A DNA stretch of 64,000 nt from Nyssa sinensis (GCA_008638375.1 CM018046.1:41727706-41791705); one strand, 5' to 3'; shown: positions 10,184 to 23,562, counted from the stretch's first letter. A program made the numbers and translations. The notes: generated by a model from the letters alone, not told the origin.

Positions 10184-12350
10184 TCAATCAATGCCAACAC
10201 ACTTCCTAAATGCCCGAACATGCTCAAGCCTCTTGCTTTGAGCCTCATTTCTTGTATCGGATGCTTTTAAGCTCCTATAGAGATTCTTGTGAAACTTCAG
10301 GAATTCACTTTTATACATCCACTTGTCAGTGTACATACCATGCTCCTTCATGTAACCAATGATCTCCATTACCCTCTCAAAATAACCACCTCGAATAAAA
10401 TTCAATAGCAAAAACTCGTACAAATCCTGGTTACCCACGAAATTTCCATTTTCCATATTCCTCTTAATATCCCCCCACAGGATTGTGATTTCACGATACA
10501 TTTCCAAAGAAGAATACCCGTAAATCAGATTAACAAAAGTCTGCACTGTGGGCTGGATTTTCATCTCCTGCATTCTTCGGTATGTTTTCAAAGCATCCCC
10601 CATCATTTTGGCCTTGCAAAAGAAGTAGATAGAAGAATTGAACTCGTAAACCAAAAAAGGCACCGCTTTCTCCTGTTCATGCATTTCCCGGATGATAGAC
10701 TCGGCCAGATCTGATTTGCCAATTGAAGTTATTGCTTTGGAATACAAGGTGCTTTTATCTTCCAATTCTGAAATACATGCGGAGACAACCATCTTATCAG
10801 GTGTGTCAACAAGTATACCAGCTTTCCGAATTTGTTTTAGCAGTCCCTCTGCTTCTCTAAACATTTGTCTTTTGTAGTATGCCATCAACAGTGATGTATA
10901 TGAACCAGAGGCCATGGGAGACCCTGCTAGTTCCATATCATCCAAAATATCATGAGCAGTCTCCAGCCACCCCAAATGAATGCAAGAATCAATGACATCA
11001 GAGCACAAACTGTCTACTTCTAATGAACCCAACTTCCTTTGGACACTAATTAAAAGTTCCTGACAGCTCCCTAATCCTCCCACATCTCTTGTATTGTATG
11101 ATAAGCTTGGCCAGTGCTTTGTTGCTGAGGACAAGTTTCCCATCCTTATGCATAATAAGTTCCTGTTTAATTTCCACTTTGAGGACAGAATCCTTGTGCA
11201 GCAGTTCAGGTAAAAAGTGCAGTTTCAACCCTGTCCTGAGATAATGAGATCCAATAGGGACAAGGCAGGGGTTTTGCAGATCCTTTCTATCTTTTTGAAC
11301 AGGAAGAGACTCCCGACATCTATACATATCCATTATGAGTCCAGAAGCAGCATCAATATCATTAAATTTGAAATGTAAGCTCAGCAAACTATCATAAAAT
11401 TGCCAATAATGACAAACCAAAGGAACTGAAACCTGATCAATATGGTCTTTAAATTTCTTCAACTCATCCCTCTGACCATTCATCTCATGGATCCGGGCAA
11501 TAATAACGATAGTGTGTGCATCACCTATGACCCTTACTTGTGGCATCAACTCGATAATCTGCTGGCCCTTGAAAGATGATCGAAACCTCACACAAGCATC
11601 AAGAACAAGGTTGAAGATCATTGTATCAGGTCTTACCAGCTTTATAGAAGTGCATTTTTTTGCACTCAAACGTTGAAAATAATCACAAATTTCAACTAAG
11701 AGGTTTGACGCAAGAAACGTCCCAATCTCTGTCTTCACCATATGCAAAATTACCATCCCCAATATATTCAATGAGGGTAAACTCTCTTTCTCTAGCATCA
11801 GTCGAAGAATCATGGATGCAGGAATGGGCATTTGTGCTCTTGCCAAGGAAAGGCAAAGCTTAGTCAGGGAGTTAGGCCGAAGTAAATCCGATTTCTCTTT
11901 TAGAATTAATAAAACTAAGTCGCATGCCCTTTGCAGCCAGCGAGAATCAGATGTGTAGGACAACTCAGTGAGCAATCCACTTATGAGAGAGTGATTAGGA
12001 AAACCATAGAAGTTTTTGAAATCATTAAAAGCTTGCCATGCTTCATCCACTTGATGAGATTTCAGAGCAATTTCAAGCTTTCTCAACAAAACTGTGTGAG
12101 AGGATCTTTCCCAACACATACTTTCTGGCTTGATACTAGTAGAGAAATATTGAACAAAGGGATTCTGATGCTGTTTGTAGCATACATCTGATACTTGAAG
12201 CCTTCTGAGATTGTAGCTGAGAACAAATTCTCTGTCATAGATTGATCTTAAGGCCGTCTTTTGGATAATTGAAGCCGCACAGACAGCTGATGAATAGCTT
12301 TTGATGAAGCAAGGATGTAAGAGGATTGCTTTTGTCAATAATTTTGCCAT
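10184..12350 (-). CDS. P-class pentatricopeptide repeat protein, broken by one extra base
   Basis: An intronless coding region starts at 12,350 and ends at 10,184. The first 430 codons and the last 291 lie in different frames. At 11,059-11,060 the coding strand reads TCA GGA ACT and soon meets TAG. Dropping one G gives TCA GAA CTT TTA and a continuous protein of about 721 residues (RELS|ELLISVQRKL). The N-terminus is basic, Ser-rich and without acidic clusters, fitting a mitochondrial or plastid transit peptide. Degenerate PPR units include TMIFNLVLDACVRFRSSFKG, DSLCSDVIDSCIHLGWLETA, SYTSLLMAYYKRQMFREAEG and TFVNLIYGYSSLEMYREI. No E or DYW domain is visible, which points to a P-class RNA-binding protein in organelle RNA metabolism. 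It resembles Arabidopsis At4g17616, whose neighbour, as I recall it, is CBL1 as here. Its exact RNA target cannot be read from the sequence. Confidence 0.85.
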
Positions 12351-12605
12351 TCAAATATACCATCTAAACCACCATGCATAATAGTACACATCAAAATGCC
12401 GCTAAAACTTCTTTTTGTTGGACACAGGATTTACTATGGCCTCTGGGAAGAGCACCAAGCATGTATTCTATGACGTCATTGACCATGAACAATACTCCCC
12501 ACAAGTTAAAATTACATAATTGGAGACCAAAGTCCAGAAATGCTGTCCTTCCAGATCCTCTTTCAGACAAATTCTCACAAATACTCTGTTTCAACTTTCA
12601 AGACA

Positions 12606-13790
12606 ACTAAATAAGGCACAGAGAATTGGTAATAAATAACAAAACAAAATAAAAAAAAAAAAAAATTCAACCAAATGTAAGAAGAATATAAATGATAGTT
12701 TCATGCTTATACCAACAAGAAATAACAAACATTTTCCATATCATTACTGTTCATATCTTAAGATATATATAGATTAGTAGCAAAGCTCTTCATCATTCTG
12801 TCCGTATAGTTACAGTTTGTGTCAAGATCAATGGTTCAGTATCTATAAGTATATTGTGCGGAAAAGATCATTCTGCAATTTAACAGAAAATGAAAAAAAT
12901 GACATGTTTAATCATTTTATGCACTTGTACGGCATATAAATCTTTAATTAGCCATGAATTCAGATCCACAGAATTAGAGGAGGGATTTCTACGGTGGAAA
13001 AGTTTGGCCACAATATTAGCAAGTCATATAAAATTCCAACATCTTTTTGAGAAAACAAAAGTTAAAAGACAAGTTGGCTACTTTGAAAATCTTTAGCAAT
13101 TGGGCTGAAGAACAAGAGCAGTTCAAAATCTGCCCAATTCAAATTTTAAAATAACAATGTCAGCAGATTCCAATTTGTACACCCCTATATATAAAAATAT
13201 TGAACAAAGGAAAGTAGGCCTATCAATAAGAAAATCTCAATGCTAAAGCAGCACGTCATTCCTTAAGCATAAGATCAACCAAGTCTTAATTCAGCAAAGG
13301 GGAAAAATGCAAACTATTTCAAGCATTTTGCATTCGTTCTTCTCATTCATATGACGAGAGAAAGGAAAAGAGATATGCTCCAAGAGTCTCTACTTTTGTA
13401 ATAAAGCATTTATTTTAGAGCATTTTCTCTTGTTTTCCCTTGTTCTTTTCCTGAGAATCAAACAGAAGTTAAAAAGAAAAAGGAAATGAATGATTTGCTA
13501 ATAATCGAATTAAAGTGAGTGATACAGAGAGCTCACCTAATTGAATCACAGTGATGAGATTGTTTGTGGTGGCCCATCCATCCCCATCCATCCCGGTGGA
13601 AGTGACTAGTGAATTAAAGCATTGAAACAGGTGAGCAGGAAATTGAAAGCCACAACCAGGTTTATAAAACGCAGTGAAATCAAACGCTACGCCAGAATTT
13701 CGCCTCTCTTCAAGAACAGAAACGTAATTCAGAGCCAAAGCTTTGTTTGGTTGGCAGGAAAATAAAACCCGACCAATCGAGCTTAGTAGA
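12606..13790 (-). promoter_or_regulatory. Possible leader exon and leader intron of the PPR gene
   Basis: Upstream of the PPR start the minus strand has a donor-like ATTAG|GTGAGC at 13,537/13,536 and an acceptor-like TTATTTAG at 12,607. These would define a leader intron of about 930 bases and a leader exon around 13,538-13,790. The exon candidate is more GC-rich than its surroundings. Its open frame could be a shadow; no transcript evidence is available here. Confidence 0.3.
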
Positions 13791-13799
13791 GAACCTTAA

Positions 13800-14344
13800 C
13801 CAGAATCACAGACAACGGTTTTGAAAATTTGGGAATATTCAGAACATTGGTTATTATAATAATAGCGTAGAGCATCTCCAGCAGCTACTCAACTACAGAC
13901 TCAAATTCAAATTTGAATCAAAAAGCTAAAAAAACCCTTTCCAGCAGTTGCATCAAGCCCATATCAAATCAGTGCAAACTCAAACATAAACCCAAACTTG
14001 CGCGTTACAGTTCATTGAATCAAATCTCCTAACGGTCACTAGGATTACCTAGAAAACCCTTCAACAGATGGAAAGGAGAAAGAAAAGAAAAGGAAAAGGA
14101 AAGAGTAGCTTGGCGGAAAGAAACCGTGACCTCCAACGGTACGACTGTCATGGATGTGGACGGTGGAGGAATGATTCACATCGTTGTTGCGTGTTGATCA
14201 GAAATTGTTGAGGTCGTTCTTGATCTTCCATAAACAGGGCGCCGCCGAACAGATGGGTGGAGGGTTTCGTCGTCAATCGCCTGAGGAAGGAGCTCTAACT
14301 ACTGATTTCGGCGTCGTCCCAACGGTGTTGATCAGAATTGTTTT
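13800..14344. other. Intergenic stretch with a MITE-like start
   Basis: From about 13,872 a GAGCATCTCCAGCAG motif opens a segment that resembles the MITE-like pieces near 273 and 5,200, but its other terminus is not evident. The part at 14,060-14,340 is less AT-rich and contains no gene I can support. Confidence 0.4.
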
Positions 14345-14810
14345 AAGATAAATTACATTTACTTTTAGATTTTTAATAATTATATAATTTATTTTTTTGA
14401 GATTTTTAAAATATCATTGACTTTTTTTTTTGTCTTATTTTTTTTAAATGATAAAAATATTTTTTTAATTTTTTTTTGTAATTTTTTAATTGTAACTAAT
14501 TTCTTTTAACTTTTTTTCATATTCAAATAAATATTAATTAAAAAAATTTTAATTAAAAAAATATAAATTATTTATTTTATTTTTATTTTTTTTATATAAA
14601 ATGAAAAATAAAATAAAAATAGTTAGCAAAAGGGTAAAAATTTAAAAAATCAAAATAAATAAATAAGATATTTTTATCACTTTGAAAAAGAAATAAAGTT
14701 AGAGAAAAGATTTTATAGTTTATAAATAAAAATATGAGATTAGTGTCATTTTAGAAATTTAAAAAAAAAAATCTTTATAATTATTAAAAATTTTATAAAT
14801 ATAATTTATT
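14345..14810. mobile_element. Long-TIR foldback element, copy A
   Basis: The left part runs from GATAAATTACATTTAC and the right part is its rough inverse, ending ATATAATTTATT. The two arms pair loosely over more than 100 bases with an AT-rich centre. It shares layout and phrases (ATTATTAAAAATTT, GATTTTTAAAATATCATTGA) with copies B (24,973-25,414) and C (27,249-27,767). It has no coding capacity. Confidence 0.5.
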
Positions 14811-14870
14811 TTTATTTTAACCATTGTTGGAAGAAAGAATAAAAAGTTGAAGTATTGATAAGGCTAAAAG

Positions 14871-14949
14871 ATAGCCGTTGATGCAAGAAAATATTAGAGA
14901 GGATAGACAGCCGTTGCAAGAAAATATTAGAGAGGGTAGACAGCCGTTG
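14871..14949. repeat. Tandem repeat of about 33 bases
   Basis: The unit GCAAGAAAATATTAGAGAGG with flanking AGCCGTTG occurs twice, followed by a partial third unit (TAGACAGCCGTTG). A (TA)n run follows at about 14,968-14,994. Confidence 0.8.
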
Positions 14950-14964
14950 AATAGGCACATACGG

Positions 14965-14998
<34 letters not shown>

Positions 14999-15384
14999 CT
15001 GATTTGTTGGTATACTAAAAGTATGGGAGCTTCAAGTTGTAACAAGTTAATTAAAATTACAATTTAAGAAAATAATTTACAGAAAGTTTTATCTCTTTTC
15101 TTTTTATCTTTTTTCACAATGAAAATAACATTGTTTATATACAAGGAAGTGACAATCAAGTAAAAATTTGCAATAAGAGAGACTCATGCTTGGGATAACT
15201 GTGATTTTTCACTTTGGGACCCTTCAAAAGAATGAAATCATTGCAAAATCTACATAGATTAGAATTTAGGACCTAAACAATTTTGTTTTTCCATTTTTTT
15301 TCTCATTTTCTTCACTTTTCGTCTTAGTTAATAGAAACTAACCTTATAATAAATCAGTAAAAAGATTAAGAATTAACTTGGATT

Positions 15385-15660
15385 TATAGCTTGAACAGTT
15401 TAGATGTTGTCTTTCTCTGTGATTACATAGAAAAAGAAATTTATAAGATGCAACTCAAAAGATTTGAAGTAAGAGGAAAAGAACATTTGAGTCTGAAGCA
15501 AATGCCATTACAATGGTACAAGAAATTTAACTTATTTATAATGGGTCATGTGGACAAGAAGACTAATGTAGATTAGTGCATTTACATCAAGAAACTTTTC
15601 GATATTAATTTTATTACCGCCCTATTCCATGTTGATGATATGTTTATTATTAGCTAAAAT
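15385..15660 (+). pseudogene. Ty1/Copia reverse transcriptase fragment
   Basis: The plus strand translates to a degenerate Copia RT stretch: EKEIYKMQLKRFEVRGKEHL, then LKQMPLQWYKKFNLFI, CIYIKKL, and FHVDDMFII, which corresponds to the YVDDM catalytic box with Tyr replaced by His. An in-frame stop sits between KKTNVD and CIYIKK, and the VCRLKKSLYG region is deleted, so it is a non-functional fragment. A (TA)n tract follows at about 15,698-15,725. Confidence 0.7.
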
Positions 15661-15689
15661 GCTGAGATGACTGGCATGTTTTAAAATAA

Positions 15690-15725
<36 letters not shown>

Positions 15726-15727
<2 letters not shown>

Positions 15728-16790
15728 CTTTTCTTTTTTAGTGCGTTTGGGAAAACAATTCAAGAAAACACATCTTAGAACATGTAAAACTATGATTGTT
15801 AACAGATGAAGAGATCTTCATGGATGGTGTTAACTCAAATGATTGATTGGACAAAATGGATCATAAATCAATTCAATTAACCATGCAGCTGTTTGAGGGT
15901 TCTATAACCCCCTTAAACAAGGACTTCCTTAAACACCAACACGAATACAAGCGAAGAAAGAGACACGTAGATAACCAGAAGATTAATGGTTATTTAATAC
16001 CACTACTAATCAAGTTAAATACAAGACAATTAACAACTGTTGTATTTTTACGAGGAAGAATACTCTCAATTACGGACCATTTGACGCGTAATTATCAAAC
16101 AAACTCCAAGATTTCAGACAAATACTCCATACTCCAACTTTATGAAGCCTCGAAGCATCATAATCAAAGTAAAATACATTTCATCCAACAGCATTTATCT
16201 AAGTTCTGAAAATATTCAATTTTAACAAACATGTTCTTGACACCCACAAAAAATAACTCAGATGAATTGATAAACGTACAGTGGATCCGGAGATTGCCAG
16301 TTCGCCTCCCTCACCTTATGTCTCATGAGATTTGTGATGTGAATCTCATGAGAATAGAGGGAATAGTTTGGTAACAAAATTGTTGAAACACTCTTTAACT
16401 TTAAAAAGAAAAAAAAAAAAAAAAGCATGTTCTTGAAAGATATGAAATGTGGAATCTAGCCCCGCTTGGAGATTGTTAACTATACATTTCCTGTTCATTT
16501 TGTAAAAGGACAATTATCATTAAAGGCTAATTTCAAGACAAGCATTATACTTTTTTAACTCATCTTAAAAATCAATGTCACATTAAATCTATCACTATTA
16601 AGTTAGCAACACACTTTACAATTCACGGAGAGCTGCCAATTACACTCAGCAGCAACCTTCTTAATAATGTAGATATATTTGACCTACGCATCAGCAAAGG
16701 TACATTCTATTCGATGCAAATGCTTGGTTTATACCGAACAAAACACAAATGCCTTCCAAACCAGGGGCATAAAATCGCTAAGATGTCTCT
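15726..16790. other. Intergenic, 3' flank of CBL1
   Basis: No gene recognised. An open frame at 15,847-16,209 has no known motif and an unremarkable composition. The last part before 16,794 is likely CBL1 3' untranslated sequence on the minus strand. Confidence 0.45.
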
Positions 16791-16793
16791 CTA

Positions 16794-19700
16794 TTACGTG
16801 GCAATCTCATCAACCTCGGAATTGAACACAAAACTTGGAAATGTAGTTGTTATATCCCTGCATTTTTGTCATACTAATGTCAAATTTTTGAAATGATTTG
16901 ATATATTCATGTCAACAAACTTCACAATAGATACCTCAGATATGGAAGCGTCATGATCTTCAACAATGAAGGGTTTTGGGTCACAAAACTCTGCCATTCA
17001 GATTTATCTATCATCCCATCCTTATTTACATCCGCTTCTAAAAATGTCTGTTCACCAAATTTTAACAAACAACCATTAACCAGCAGTTTACTGAAAAAGG
17101 CGACAGGAAAATGTAAGTTTTTTTAAAAATTAACGAAATATTTTGGAGGCTAACTACGATCCAAATCTTGGGCATGGAAAACATGCTCATTGGCCCAGGC
17201 ACCCAACTAATGAAAAACTGTGCTGTATAAGAAGACTACAATATGATGTTGTTTGGGAAACTGCACATTCAAGTTGAAAGAAATCTTCTGTTTTGCAACA
17301 AGGTCATTACAGAAGATTCAACGTTTATCTGACAAAGAAGGTTATTGGCTGAGTAGTACTAATAAAGAAGATTGGCATCAGGGACTCACCTTATCCAATA
17401 TAATCTCGATGGTCTCATCAGCCAACTTCATTTCAGACTCGCATAGAAGTGCAATTAACATTTGCTTGACCTGGCAAAAAATACAGACAATGAAGATGCC
17501 TGCAAGTATGTTAAAATTAAATATGATCGAATTTATATAAAAATCATGTGGTGTAATATTTTCTCTGCACATATTGATATATCAATGGTTAGGTTTACGA
17601 GTATATAAACTAACAATAACAATAAGCAACCAATTAAGTTCTAGAAGCATCTCCAAAATTTGAGAGAGAACAATACTAGCAAGATGTCCTATAATTATCT
17701 GAAAAACAGAAGCACAAAAAATAAAAAAGAATCATGAGGTTTTGTATTAGAAATGAAGGAGAAAGTTACTGTTATCTATCTTTAAGCTTAAGCCAATACA
17801 CTGTATAAGATAGCGAGAACAATGACAATGAAGCCAAAATTAGAACGTGTTGTACTCACTTTCAACCAACAAAAGAAGCTATAGCACATACATACAACAT
17901 TCTTCCAACTAATAAAAATGAATAATCTAGGTACTGATATTTGATTTCCTCCTGGATATAACTTGGGTTGTTGATTGGTGTAATGATAAAGGCTTGGCTG
18001 TCAAGCATGAGAATACAGTTTCGAGATTCATTGCAGCTACTTTGTGAAAATAATGCCAAAGATTATGTTCATATGCAGTGTAACCCTTGCAATCACCTAT
18101 ATTGGTAAAAGCAGCACAGAGTACAGCATTTGTTTTTTCAATAAATACTGGGAAATGGAATTTAATATAATCAGATCCTAGAGAAATAATCCATTTGCAA
18201 GAAAATAAATGCTCAGGTCATCAACTAAAATGCCGAGATTACCATTTCCTTCTAGCTAATGTGATGAAGGTACTTATCGAGATTAACAAGATAGTGCCAA
18301 TCATCTCTATCTAAAAAGAGACGGGAAGCAATATTAATAGGCAAATCCACTGGAGTATAACAGCAAAATCATGTCAAAAAAGGTTCACAGCACAATTACT
18401 ATTTTGTCTAAGTAGAGGAAAGGGGATATATAAACATATTACCGAATATTGGGAATAAATATATCAATATATATGACAATGTCATGGAAATAAATACCAT
18501 CGCAACAAATAACGTTCACTGTGTGCAGCATTTATGGATTTCAGTTTGGAGAATAACAAAAGGAAGTTTGAACATTTAAGAGGTAAACTATAGGTTCTGG
18601 TCCTGTGGACGTACATGCCAGTTGACTGCCCCAAGGTTGGGTCAGGTCGCTATATATCTCACCCAGCCATATGCATTTTCTTCAAGAGAAGTATGATGAA
18701 GGTCCTAAAAATGCTTTCACAGAGCACATAAAAAAAAAAAGCAATAAGGATATTAACACTGACATACCTCTTGTCTCTCGATGAACCCTGTGCCATCCAA
18801 ATCATAAAGCTTAAATGAAACTGCAATGTAATGCAAACAATCAAGTGTAAATTAACTGTATTGCGATGCTATCTTTTGGATGCAATCCAGCTTATGCAAT
18901 CTAAAGTAATTTCAACTTACAGTCGATCTTGTCTTCTTGTGGGGCATTTGGGTGGAAGACATTAAGTGATCTAACAAAGTCACCAAAATCAATGACTCCC
19001 TTTCTCTTAACATCAAATAAATCAAAGATCTGCGAGTAAAACTAACCCAATTTCAAAAGACATTGAAAATAATTGATATAGATTGCTGTACACAATGGGA
19101 TTCTTAGGACAAGTTTTAACCACATTGAGAAAACTTGAGGGACCCATGTTGATTATTTGTGAAGACAAGGGATCTGCATGCAAAATATGATTTGTGCTTT
19201 CTCTTCGGCTTACCATCCTCAAATAACATATGCACCCCTCCAAACCCTCAATGAAGTCCAACTTCATAACTAAGTGCCTAGTAGACCCATGTACATCATA
19301 TAAATAGCTGTCAAATTGCCCAAGCAACATTGAACAACAAAAACTAGGCGATTCACACAAGTCAATACGTGGAACAAATTTAGTGGGTTACCCTGTGATT
19401 TATCCATCCAAATATATTATGTCATTTTCAATAATCTGTCGTTTCAAAAGACAGGTAAGAATGCACAAGGAATATTTGTGTGAGTATTCATAAATTAAGA
19501 AATAATAGATTTGGAAAAGGAGATACAGGTTACTAGTAATCGATGTACAATAATAGTGATAGACAAGGTTGAGATATATTGATTGAGATTTTAACAAGTT
19601 CTTATGATAACAACATATTGGACTGAAGATGGGTAAGTGATTCACATCAGTTCTTGAATATATGCAGCTAACAACTACAGTAATGTTATATTACAATAAC

Positions 19701-22545
19701 ATATTAGACAAAAGATGGATAAGTGATTCATACAACTTCTCGAATATATGCAGCTTCCCAGCTAAACTACTTAAATACCCAAATAAGCATGTAGCCTAAT
19801 CGAAAAGCTAAAAATACAAGTAGTGACTCACATCATTGGTTCAGAACCAACACAACACTTAAAGCACAACTGAAATCATTGGTCTCATTTGAACACAAAA
19901 TGATAAGGCATCATACCCTATTGGAAAAAAGATTCTCCTTCTTTCTGTTCTTGAATAAAGCCAATTGAAACTCTTCCTGCATATTCAACAGGAACACACA
20001 ATATCACAATAGAACTCAAGTTCATATTAAACATCTTCACATTTTTGTTATACGTTGTAAAACACAATAAAGAAAAAGTAAATTATCAGTCATCTCCAAC
20101 ATTTAAACAAGCATAATTTGTAAGTCGGAAATTGAATACTCTGAACAAGAGGCTAAAATAACATTCTTTTCTTTTTCTTTTTCTTTTTAATTGAAACATT
20201 ATGAGAAAATAATATATCAAAGAAATATCATGAAACTTGTGAGTTATAATCGCCATGTAAAATAGCTAACCCTGAATGAAAATATTAGAAGTACAACACA
20301 AACACAACCGCCTCCCGATAGGGACAGTGAACATGAGCTCCACATATAGTCTGAGGGGGCCACTGTCACATCCCAAACCCGAGGACCCCCTCCCCCCAGG
20401 TCTCTCACAGGTTCTAGAAATTCTCTTTTGTGTCTTTGTAACTTCATAATATTTTCAAATTCACCTTTGGAAAATATATCCCCCTCCCTGCAAGAAAAAA
20501 AAAACACCTATTCCATATTGGGTCCACCCCTGGGCTGACCTGCATAATTTTAAAGAAAAAATTTATCTTCCCTTTTTGAAAAAATATTTTTAGAGATCTT
20601 AAGAAACCAAATACTCTAAGAAAGCTACATCACCAAGGGACAGAAAATATAGATAGTCGTCATTCAGGTTCAAACCCTTCTAGTGGATCTTTTTCCATAC
20701 AACAGCCTTCTCTACCACACATATTAACTTCACCTAGTCTTACATATAATTCAATACTCATATTGTGGACGGTGTGCACTTCAAGAAAATCATCAGCATC
20801 ATTCAGAAAAAAAAAAAGAAGAAGAAGAAGAAAGAAAGATAAAGAAGAAGCAACCACTCTTCAAAGTTTTCTCAATTCCTTTGCATCAGCTAGAGAGGCA
20901 ATGAGGATATCTCAAACATATTAAGAAGTTGGAGTGGAAGTGACTTAAATAGTTTAAACGTAGATCACTTTGAGGATGTCCAACTCACCACCGATCAAAT
21001 GGGAGGATGCAACAAATTACTGGAAATATCCAGTTTTACATATATGATGATCATAAGAGAAATTATGATTTTAGCAAATTTCAACTAACATAATAGTTTA
21101 GCAGAAAAATAAAACATGAGATGAAAAAAATAGAGGCAAAAATGAGGAAGACACAAAGCCAAGGTACGCCTAAGAACATTAAGAAACCATATTTTTCTGA
21201 TAAGGGCAACACAAATGCAGTTATATAATATAAAAAAAGGCAGTTAATTACAAGTGGCAGTAATTCGTTACCTTGTTTATTAGCCCATCATTGACCAGGG
21301 AACTGCTAATGCTCTTGAATAGTTCAAACAATGCCTCAACTTCACTAACACTGACTGGGGAAACAAGAAATCGCAAATAAACAAGCTTTCCATACAAAAT
21401 CAAAATGAATACAAATGAAATACCTCGAGCGAACTAAAAGGTATGATGGACTTAAAGACAAGAAGAAATATGAAAATTTTCAAGATGAAAAACAGAGAAC
21501 TAATTAAGTTTTATTATTTATCAGAAACATAACTTCATCCAAAACAAGGATTCATCCTCGAGATGATTACAATAGAATGCACGAATCATCTTCTAATGTT
21601 TAAACTCATGATAAAGAACAACACAAACATTCCAGGGCCATATGCAGCTTTCCAGAGAGTAGGAAGATAAGAATAAAACTATAACAGTTAATTGCCCAAG
21701 GAAGGGATTGACAATGTGAAGGCTATCAAACAATTTAACATAAACCATCACGTGCCCTTATTACTGTGGCATAAATTATATCTTTGAATGTTTTGTGAGT
21801 TTTGGTCAGAGGGAGTGACCAGATGCTCAAAGCATGCATGCTTTGTTGCTAGTATTGTTTTCGGTATGCCCCTTTCTTTGTTTTTCATGGATGGTTAAAT
21901 AGGGGCATATCAGCCTTCCTCCAAGGCTGGCTAGTCCCTCTTCTTTTCCTTTGAATATGTTAACATTAGCTGCAGCCTTCTGATCTGCTATATTCAGGAA
22001 GGTTCCCCCCTTCAGTCTGATACATCATTCTCATTTTTTGCTCATATATAGACACATACCTCCCTACCAAAAAAACAGAAGAAAAGCTGTGCATGCATTT
22101 CCTCTGCCTGTTGAGATTTTGTCACCTTGGGTGGGATCAATACAGATTTTACCCACCTCTTTGTAAAACTCCACGTTCATGTTTTTGTTTTTGTTTGTGT
22201 TTGTGTTTTTTTCTTTTACTTTCCGTTTTTCTGCCAGTGTATATGATTGTAATTAACTCATAGACTAGAATTTCGGCATGAGCAAAAACTGCAAAATCAA
22301 ATTGTACATAACACCACTGGGAGAAAGTGTATAGTTACCATCAGCATCTACTCAAATTCCCTTCACACGTAACTCCAAAAGTCATCTAGTTGAATAAGAA
22401 AAATAAAACTAGACCAACACAGACATCTTCATCTTTTCTCATAAAAAAAAAAAATGAACAACTTACAAGCTGTCTCTGAAGCCAGAAGTACCGGGTCCTC
22501 GTGTCCAGGAAACTGCTTTCTTGCCGTAGACTGAAAACAGCCCAT
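16794..22545 (-). CDS. CBL1: Calcineurin B-like calcium sensor CBL1
   Basis: Eight coding exons on the minus strand, in transcript order: 22,467-22,545; 21,272-21,354; 19,917-19,976; 18,921-19,029; 18,768-18,820; 17,390-17,470; 16,935-17,047; 16,794-16,857. All junctions are GT-AG and the frame is continuous, giving 213 residues, the length of Arabidopsis CBL1. The N-terminus MGCF carries Gly2 for myristoylation and Cys3 for S-acylation, the dual-lipid signature of CBL1/CBL9 that places them on the plasma membrane. EF-hand loops are visible at residues 80-91 ([12 protein letters not shown]), 117-128 ([12 protein letters not shown]) and 161-172 ([12 protein letters not shown]); the first hand is degenerate, as in the family. 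The C-terminus has FPSF with Ser201, the site that CIPK kinases phosphorylate. Known partners are CIPK kinases such as CIPK23, acting on AKT1 and nitrate transporters. CBL9 is the close paralogue and cannot be fully excluded, but the PPR neighbour favours CBL1. Confidence 0.95.
17965..18140 (+). mobile_element. Diverged Au-like SINE in a CBL1 intron
   Basis: Inside the CBL1 intron at 17,471-18,767, on the strand opposite to the gene, TTGGTGTAATGATAAAGG resembles a Pol III A box and GTTTCGAGATTCA a B box about 40 bases later. A body reminiscent of Au SINEs follows (CAGCTACTTTGTGAAAA, GTGTAACCCTTGCA). It is much more diverged than the copy at 8,155-8,402 and no target duplication is evident. 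Confidence 0.35.
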
Positions 22546-23441
22546 TTACTGAAGAAGAAGGAACTTCTTCAGTCACAACCAGACTAACGCCTAGACTTCA
22601 CTACAATATATCATAACCCTCTCAACCTTGCAAATTACAAATCCAAATTCAAACACCACCATACAAAATAATCAGTAAAGAAATAAACATCAAAACCACA
22701 GGGGGATTCACCAAATTCCCGGATCCTCAACAAGGAACCCAAGTTAAAAATCAGAGATTCAATCATTTATGAAGGTATACAGTCAAAAAAATATAACTGA
22801 AAATTTTGAAATCTGATCTCCCTGCCCAGAGAGAGATAGAGATACCCTAGAAAATGAAAACAAGTTCAGAAGAGCAATTCAAGGAAGTTGCTTAGTACAC
22901 AAACACTACAATTATCTAGTGCTTCTATTGGATACTGAAAACTGAAAGAAAAGAAGAAAAAAAATAGAAATCAGTACTTTATAATTTTCATCGTTTTGGT
23001 TCCAAAGACAGAAAACAAAATAGCAAATAACAATAAACTATTCAATTAAGTTTGTACAATATAATTACATAGCTGAATAGAATAGAGCTTTCCGTTTTCT
23101 TTAGAAAACAACATCAGAAAAATAAAAGACCTCCTTCTTCTTTCTTCCACAATTTTCCAGGGAAACCAACAGGGATGAGGGAGCAAGGCTCTATTTGGTA
23201 TAAGTGGAAAAAATTAACTTTTTCTGTCCTATTTTCTTTTCCTTTATTTCTCAGCTACCAAACAGAGAATCCCAAGGCAAAGGCAATAAAAGAAACCCCT
23301 TTTTTTAATAAGTAGAGGCAATAGAAGAAACGTAAAACATAACACAATCAATTGGACCGAAAACTCGAAACACTAAACCCTAAAATGCCAATATCATACA
23401 TTTCAATTAAATTCAACGCACGATTGACATTCGTGACTTAC

Positions 23442-23562
23442 CGACTCAGAAAGGCCACCGGGAAATGCCGTTTGAGGTATAAAAAACAGAAGAAGCTGAG
23501 TTGTAGAGAGAGAAAAGAGGAGGAGCAAATGACAACGACAATATGTATCTGTGTATATATAG
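23442..23562 (-). promoter_or_regulatory. CBL1 TATA box and leader exon
   Basis: The minus strand has CTATATATACAC at 23,551-23,562, then a CT-rich stretch (TTTTCTCTCTCTACAACTC) as expected of a plant leader. A strong donor GAGTCG|GTAAGTC follows at 23,442/23,441. The matching acceptor CTTCTTCAG lies at 22,549-22,557, three bases upstream of the start codon. This predicts a leader exon of about 23,442-23,525 and a leader intron of about 893 bases. Confidence 0.6.

Noticed and set aside
15847..16209. 120-codon frame upstream of the CBL1 3' end
   Set aside because: No motif, no promoter and AT-driven composition; near Copia debris.
21830..22080. Possible retroposon 3' end in the first CBL1 coding intron (ends CCTCCCTACCAAAAAAAC)
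   Set aside because: The A run is short and no coding motif, tRNA-like box or target duplication supports it.
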